A DNA stretch of 9,703 bases from positions 1 through 9,703 of the forward strand of contig JBDTBU010000040.1 in the NCBI GenBank assembly GCA_039923935.1. The letters are read 5' to 3'. This document shows, piece after piece, positions 6,706 through 9,703 of the stretch (within the stretch, counting starts at the first letter, position 1; the number at the start of each line of letters is the position of its first letter). The notes beneath the pieces were generated by a model. That model ran no database searches. It worked only from the letters and a program-made list of their open reading frames with translations, and was not told the DNA's origin. The translations under genes were made by a program, and so were the position numbers. Origin of the DNA: Paraktedonobacter sp039923935 (GTDB taxonomy: Bacteria > Chloroflexota > Ktedonobacteria > Ktedonobacterales > Ktedonobacteraceae).

Positions 6706-8091
6706 TTGGCAACGATTTGTGTGATTGGGACCGGTTATGTTGGTCTGGTGACAGGTACGTGTTTCGCCGATATGGGCAACCGCGTGACCTGTATAGACAT
6801 CATTCCTGAAAAAGTTGAGCGCCTGAAAAATGGGATTTTGCCCATCTATGAGCCAGGTTTAAAGGAGATGGTCGAGCGCAACGTAGGCGCGGGCCGCCTG
6901 AACTTTACCACCAGCTATGCCGACGGCCTGAAAAATGCTGAGTTTATCTTTATTGCTGTCAACACGCCTACTGGGAGCAACCTGGGCAGCGCCGATATGA
7001 GCTATGTGGAACGCGCAGCCCAGAGCATTGCCGAGGAACTCGACCACTACGCCGTCATCATTAACAAAAGTACTGTGCCTGTAGGCAGCGGCGATGTGGT
7101 GACGCGCATTGTCAGCCAGTATCTGAAGCGGTCTGATGTACACTTCAATGTCGTTTCTAACCCCGAATTCCTGGCCGAAGGTTCGGCGGTAGTTGATTTC
7201 CAGAATCCTGACCGCGTGGTGCTGGGTTCCTCTGATCCCTCAGCGGCCAATCGTGTGGCAACGCTCTACCTACCCTTACGCGCACCAATTGTTATTACCG
7301 ACCTCTATACCGCCGAAATGATTAAATACGCATCGAACGCCTTCCTAGCAACGAAGATTTCGTTTATCAACGAGATCGCGCAAATCTGCGAACGCCTGGG
7401 AGCTGATGTAAAGGAAGTCGCGGCAGGCATGGGCCTCGACAAACGCATCGGCAAAGCTGCTCATGCTGGTCTTGGATATGGTGGGAGTTGTTTCCCCAAA
7501 GACGTACGCGCACTGGCCTACATGGCCGATGAGGCTGGATTACATCCCCAGTTGCTACACGCGATCATGGAGATCAACCACGATCAGCGCCGTCTGGTGC
7601 TGAACAAGCTCACCTCCATCCTGGGTTCGCTGCGTGGCTGTGTGATCGGCGTGCTGGGTTTGGCCTTCAAGCCCAACACAGACGATATGCGTGAGGCTCC
7701 GTCAGTGGATATTATTCGCTGGGTGACGAGCCAGGGCGCGAAGGTCCAGGTCTATGATCCAGTGGCCAGTGAGACCGGCAAAGTCGAGCTAGAGCGTGCG
7801 GGCGTGCGTATGGAAGCTGTGACGTTCTGTGAGGACGCCTATGGGGTGGCACACGACGCCGATGCCCTGGTGATAGTCACCGAGTGGAACGAGTTTAAGT
7901 CGCTGGACATGCTTCAGATGCGCGACGCGATGCGCCGTCCCATCGTGATCGACGGGCGTAACATCTATGAGCCGACACTGATGCGCAACCTGGGCTTCAC
8001 CTATCGCGGCATGGGCCGTGGAACAGACCCAGCCCCCTCGGTACTGCCTTCTGATAGCATCGGCACGCAGCCGTTGTCAGTGGAGAAATAA
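6706..8091 (+). CDS. ugd: UDP-glucose 6-dehydrogenase
   Basis: This 461-residue enzyme oxidises UDP-glucose twice with NAD+ to UDP-glucuronate, a cytoplasmic precursor for capsule, exopolysaccharide and other sugar nucleotides. The N-terminal Rossmann motif is VIGTGYVGLVTG (6-17). KSTVPVG (121-127) and NPEFLAEGSA (152-161) follow. Lys207 and Asn211 in MIKYASNAFLATK and the nucleophile Cys262 in GYGGSCFPKD (257-266) match the catalytic set. The C-terminal UDP-binding domain shows LGLAFKPNTDDMREAPS (317-333). The last 25 or so residues are a polar tail beyond the conserved domain. The start is TTG at 6706, with GAGGAG 7 nt upstream inside the end of the MBL gene. The earlier TTG at 6691 has no such site and would add residues before the Rossmann strand. 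The gap to the MBL gene is 4 nt. Confidence 0.95.
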   Translation: MATICVIGTGYVGLVTGTCFADMGNRVTCIDIIPEKVERLKNGILPIYEPGLKEMVERNVGAGRLNFTTSYADGLKNAEFIFIAVNTPTGSNLGSADMSYVERAAQSIAEELDHYAVIINKSTVPVGSGDVVTRIVSQYLKRSDVHFNVVSNPEFLAEGSAVVDFQNPDRVVLGSSDPSAANRVATLYLPLRAPIVITDLYTAEMIKYASNAFLATKISFINEIAQICERLGADVKEVAAGMGLDKRIGKAAHAGLGYGGSCFPKDVRALAYMADEAGLHPQLLHAIMEINHDQRRLVLNKLTSILGSLRGCVIGVLGLAFKPNTDDMREAPSVDIIRWVTSQGAKVQVYDPVASETGKVELERAGVRMEAVTFCEDAYGVAHDADALVIVTEWNEFKSLDMLQMRDAMRRPIVIDGRNIYEPTLMRNLGFTYRGMGRGTDPAPSVLPSDSIGTQPLSVEK

Positions 8092-8095
8092 GATC

Positions 8096-8611
8096 ATGGA
8101 TGCAGACCCGCCAATCCTGTTTACGCCGCTAGTGCGGCGCGAAGGTGAAGCTATCCCTGACTGGCTCTTTGGGCCAGCAGGATTGGCGAGTCTGCCTGCA
8201 TCCTTGCATCCCACACAAGGGGTCAACGTCGCAGTCGGCGTCGATATCATCGAGGTTGAACGTGTACGCAAAGTCTACGAGCACCACGGTGAGCGTTTCC
8301 TCCAACGCGTCTTCACCGAAATGGAGATTCGTCAATGCCGGGGCAAGATCACGCGCTTGGCCGGACGTTTTGCCGCCAAAGAAGCCATCAGCAAAGCCCT
8401 GGGCACAGGTCTACACGGTGTGGCCTGGCGCGAGATGGAAGTCGTGCAACTGCGCAGCGGACGCCCCACAGTGCGTCTGTACGGCAACGCCAAACAACGT
8501 GCTGAGCTGCTCGGCCTGACCGCCTTCGATGTCAGCATCGCCGACCTGCAAACATTCTCGATAGCGATTGCTGTGGCTTTGCAGGCGAGTCCGCTTGCTC
8601 CAAAAGCCTAA
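8096..8611 (+). CDS. acpS: Holo-[acyl-carrier-protein] synthase with N-terminal extension
   Basis: AcpS moves 4'-phosphopantetheine from coenzyme A to a Ser of apo-ACP, switching on fatty acid synthesis. The family core begins at about residue 45: GVDIIEVERV holds the metal-binding Asp50, and RFAAKEAISKALGTG holds Glu96, the second metal ligand. TAFDVSIADLQTFSIAIAVA is the closing strand region, where the family usually has a His (HVSISH/HTD type). From the ATG at 8096 the protein has 171 residues against about 120-130 for the family, so about 45 residues precede the core. GGAG (8082-8085) is 10 nt upstream. The only closer start codon is a TTG at 8204, without a ribosome binding site. The gene follows ugd after 4 nt and is the last of the operon. 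No terminator is seen before the dtd promoter. Confidence 0.9.
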   Translation: MDADPPILFTPLVRREGEAIPDWLFGPAGLASLPASLHPTQGVNVAVGVDIIEVERVRKVYEHHGERFLQRVFTEMEIRQCRGKITRLAGRFAAKEAISKALGTGLHGVAWREMEVVQLRSGRPTVRLYGNAKQRAELLGLTAFDVSIADLQTFSIAIAVALQASPLAPKA

Positions 8612-8633
8612 CTATCGTAAGTCAGCATAGAAT

Positions 8634-8662
8634 TTGCTGTACCTGAGGAAAGACGATATAAT
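8634..8662 (+). promoter_or_regulatory. dtd promoter
   Basis: A -35 TTGCTG (8634-8639) is followed by a 17-bp spacer and a perfect -10 TATAAT (8657-8662). The predicted leader to the ATG at 8696 is only about 27 nt, including the GAGGT ribosome binding site at 8683-8687. It separates dtd from the upstream operon, although read-through from acpS is possible. Confidence 0.75.
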
Positions 8663-8695
8663 GCTTGCATTCGTTCCATTGCGAGGTTCGTATCT

Positions 8696-9145
8696 ATGCG
8701 TGCAATAATCCAACGTGTCACCCATGCCAGTGTGCGCGTCAATGACCAGATTGTTGGTTCCATTGATTGTGGTCTGCTGGTGCTGCTGGGCATCGGCCAG
8801 GGAGATGGTGAGGATCAGGTTAAAACCCTGGTTGATAAAATGGTTCAGTTGCGCATTTTTGAGGATGAGGCTGGCAAGATGAACCGTTCTCTGCTCGACA
8901 TTCACGGAGCCATGCTGGTCGTTTCCCAATTTACGCTGTATGCAGACGTTCGCAGAGGCCGCCGCCCTGGCTTCACTGATGCAGCCCCGCCAGCCATTGC
9001 TGTACCGCTCTATGAGAACTTCAAGCAGGCAGTCGCAGCTTATGGGTTGTATGTCGCCAGTGGCGTTTTTGGGGCATCTATGCAGGTTGAGTTGGTGAAC
9101 GATGGGCCGGTCACGATCTGGTTAGATACGAACGATTTACAATAA
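8696..9145 (+). CDS. dtd: D-aminoacyl-tRNA deacylase
   Basis: Dtd cleaves D-amino acids (and glycine mischarged on tRNA-Ala) from tRNA, a proofreading step in the cytosol. The 149 residues cover the whole family, which is usually about 145-150. MRAIIQRVTHASVRV opens the protein. SQFTLYADVRRGRRPGF (77-93) is the first active-site motif, and NDGPVT (135-140) holds the Gly137-cis-Pro138 pair that rejects L-aminoacyl groups. GAMLVVSQ and FGASMQVEL are also typical. The ATG at 8696 has GAGGT 8 nt upstream. It has its own promoter and an intrinsic terminator just after the stop, so it is probably monocistronic. Confidence 0.96.
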   Translation: MRAIIQRVTHASVRVNDQIVGSIDCGLLVLLGIGQGDGEDQVKTLVDKMVQLRIFEDEAGKMNRSLLDIHGAMLVVSQFTLYADVRRGRRPGFTDAAPPAIAVPLYENFKQAVAAYGLYVASGVFGASMQVELVNDGPVTIWLDTNDLQ

Positions 9146-9156
9146 GTGATCGAGCC

Positions 9157-9184
9157 AGCAAAGCCATAGGCTTTTGCTCTTTTG
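9157..9184 (+). terminator. Rho-independent terminator of dtd
   Basis: The arms AGCAAAGCC (9157-9165) and GGCTTTTGCT (9169-9178) pair with one bulged T around the loop ATA. CTTTTG follows. The stem begins 12 nt after the dtd stop codon. Confidence 0.75.
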
Positions 9185-9265
9185 TGTACTGATTATGAGC
9201 CTGGGAAAGCTTAGGTTTCCTGGGTCGCTGCCACTGTTTCGCAAAAAAACAGAGGAAATAAGGGG

Positions 9266-9294
9266 TTGCATCCATAAACAGTCTGTGCTATACT
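9266..9294 (+). promoter_or_regulatory. tRNA-Lys promoter
   Basis: A -35 TTGCAT (9266-9271) is followed by a 17-bp spacer and a -10 TATACT (9289-9294) extended by TGC. The -10 ends 15 nt before the tRNA. The extended -10 shares TGTGCTATACT with the MBL operon promoter. Confidence 0.8.
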
Positions 9295-9309
9295 GACGCC
9301 ATCAGTCAA

Positions 9310-9381
9310 GCCCGCGTAGCTCAATGGCAGAGCGGCGCACTCTTAATGCGATGGTTATAAGTTCGACTCTTATCGCGGGCA
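9310..9381 (+). tRNA. tRNA-Lys (anticodon CUU)
   Basis: A 72-nt cloverleaf has a fully paired 7-bp acceptor stem (GCCCGCG with CGCGGGC), D-stem GCTC/GAGC, anticodon loop CTCTTAA and T-loop TTCGACT. The anticodon is CUU, which reads AAG. The top of the anticodon stem has a G27-A43 mismatch, and the other four pairs are sound. A73 is followed by CCT, so the CCA end is not encoded. The gene stands alone between its own promoter and a large terminator-like repeat. Confidence 0.93.
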
Positions 9382-9392
9382 CCTCCTAACAT

Positions 9393-9467
9393 CTATGCAC
9401 TGAAAAGCGAGCAAAACCCCCAAACGATTTCATCGTTTGGGGGTTTTGCTCGCTTTTCAGTGCATAG
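9393..9467. terminator. 36-bp perfect inverted repeat, probable bidirectional terminator
   Basis: The arms 9393-9428 and 9432-9467 are exact reverse complements over 36 bp with a 3-nt loop (TTC). The T-runs lie inside the stem: on both strands the inner 11-bp hairpin is followed by GGGGTTTTGCTCGCTTTT-like sequence, so either transcript can form a terminator hairpin with a T-rich tail. It sits 11 nt after tRNA-Lys (+) and 23 nt beyond the 5S rRNA 3' end (-), exactly where two convergent genes need to stop. Confidence 0.85.
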
Positions 9468-9490
9468 AAAAACCGCCTACGTGGGCAGGT

Positions 9491-9610
<120 letters not shown>

Positions 9611-9645
9611 GCCTGCACATACAAGCGGTTTCTCTTGACTACCGT

Positions 9646-9674
9646 ATACTACCAGACTTTTGCCCAACCGTCAA
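9646..9674 (-). promoter_or_regulatory. Promoter directly upstream of 5S rRNA
   Basis: On the minus strand there is a -35 TTGACG (9669-9674), a 17-bp spacer and a -10 TAGTAT (9646-9651). A start near 9639 would leave a leader of about 28 nt before the 5S gene. No 23S sequence is seen in the remaining 29 bases to the window edge, but the 23S gene could lie just beyond it. Confidence 0.6.
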
Positions 9675-9703
9675 GGGGTTTTTGGTGGGAATTTGGCAAG
9701 ATT

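Noticed and set aside
8926..8976. Ala in SQFTLYAD of Dtd where some members have Gly
   Set aside because: SQFTLYAD is a frequent variant in bacterial Dtd, and the Gly-cis-Pro motif is intact.
9195..9230. Repeated CCTGGG with GGAAA/TTTCC between dtd and tRNA-Lys
   Set aside because: Only 5 bp can pair, and the CCTGGG copies are direct repeats. It is too short to support an element.

Overview
The window reads as chromosomal DNA of a free-living bacterium with moderate GC. The most likely source is a Ktedonobacteria-type member of the Chloroflexota. This is inference from gene content: a secreted-type TIGR03118 beta-propeller protein, a decayed Rpn/PD-(D/E)XK-type nuclease gene, an unrecognised Glu- and Pro-rich membrane protein, and tRNA genes without encoded CCA. 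No marker gene was searched against a database.

Layout, left to right. (1) Positions 1-758 hold the 3' end of a TIGR03118-family gene (+), followed by a perfect 20-bp stem-loop and a bidirectional terminator. (2) Two tandem initiator tRNA genes (-) lie at 948-1117 and share a near-consensus promoter. (3) A 400-nt control region leads into ftsH (+, 1519-3525), a membrane AAA+ zinc protease. (4) A truncated, frameshifted Rpn-like gene (-, 3689-4374) still has a promoter. (5) A 417-residue hypothetical single-pass membrane protein (-, 4516-5769) has its own promoter. (6) A divergent promoter drives a compact operon (+): an MBL-fold hydrolase, UDP-glucose 6-dehydrogenase and holo-ACP synthase, with gaps of only 4 nt. 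(7) dtd (+) has its own promoter and terminator. (8) tRNA-Lys(CUU) (+) and 5S rRNA (-) converge on a perfect 36-bp inverted repeat that probably terminates both.

Most of the content is housekeeping: initiation tRNA, tRNA proofreading (Dtd), ribosomal RNA, membrane proteolysis, acyl-carrier-protein activation and UDP-glucuronate supply for surface polysaccharide. Three sigma-70-type promoters, in front of ftsH, the MBL operon and tRNA-Lys, share the 10-mer GTGCTATACT, an extended -10 element.

I found no convincing new multi-gene system. The points most worth a second look are the FtsH pore loop (Leu where the family has Phe), the repeated palindromes in the ftsH leader, the unknown membrane protein with an internal twin-arginine-like motif, the N-terminally extended holo-ACP synthase and the unusually long terminator-like inverted repeat.
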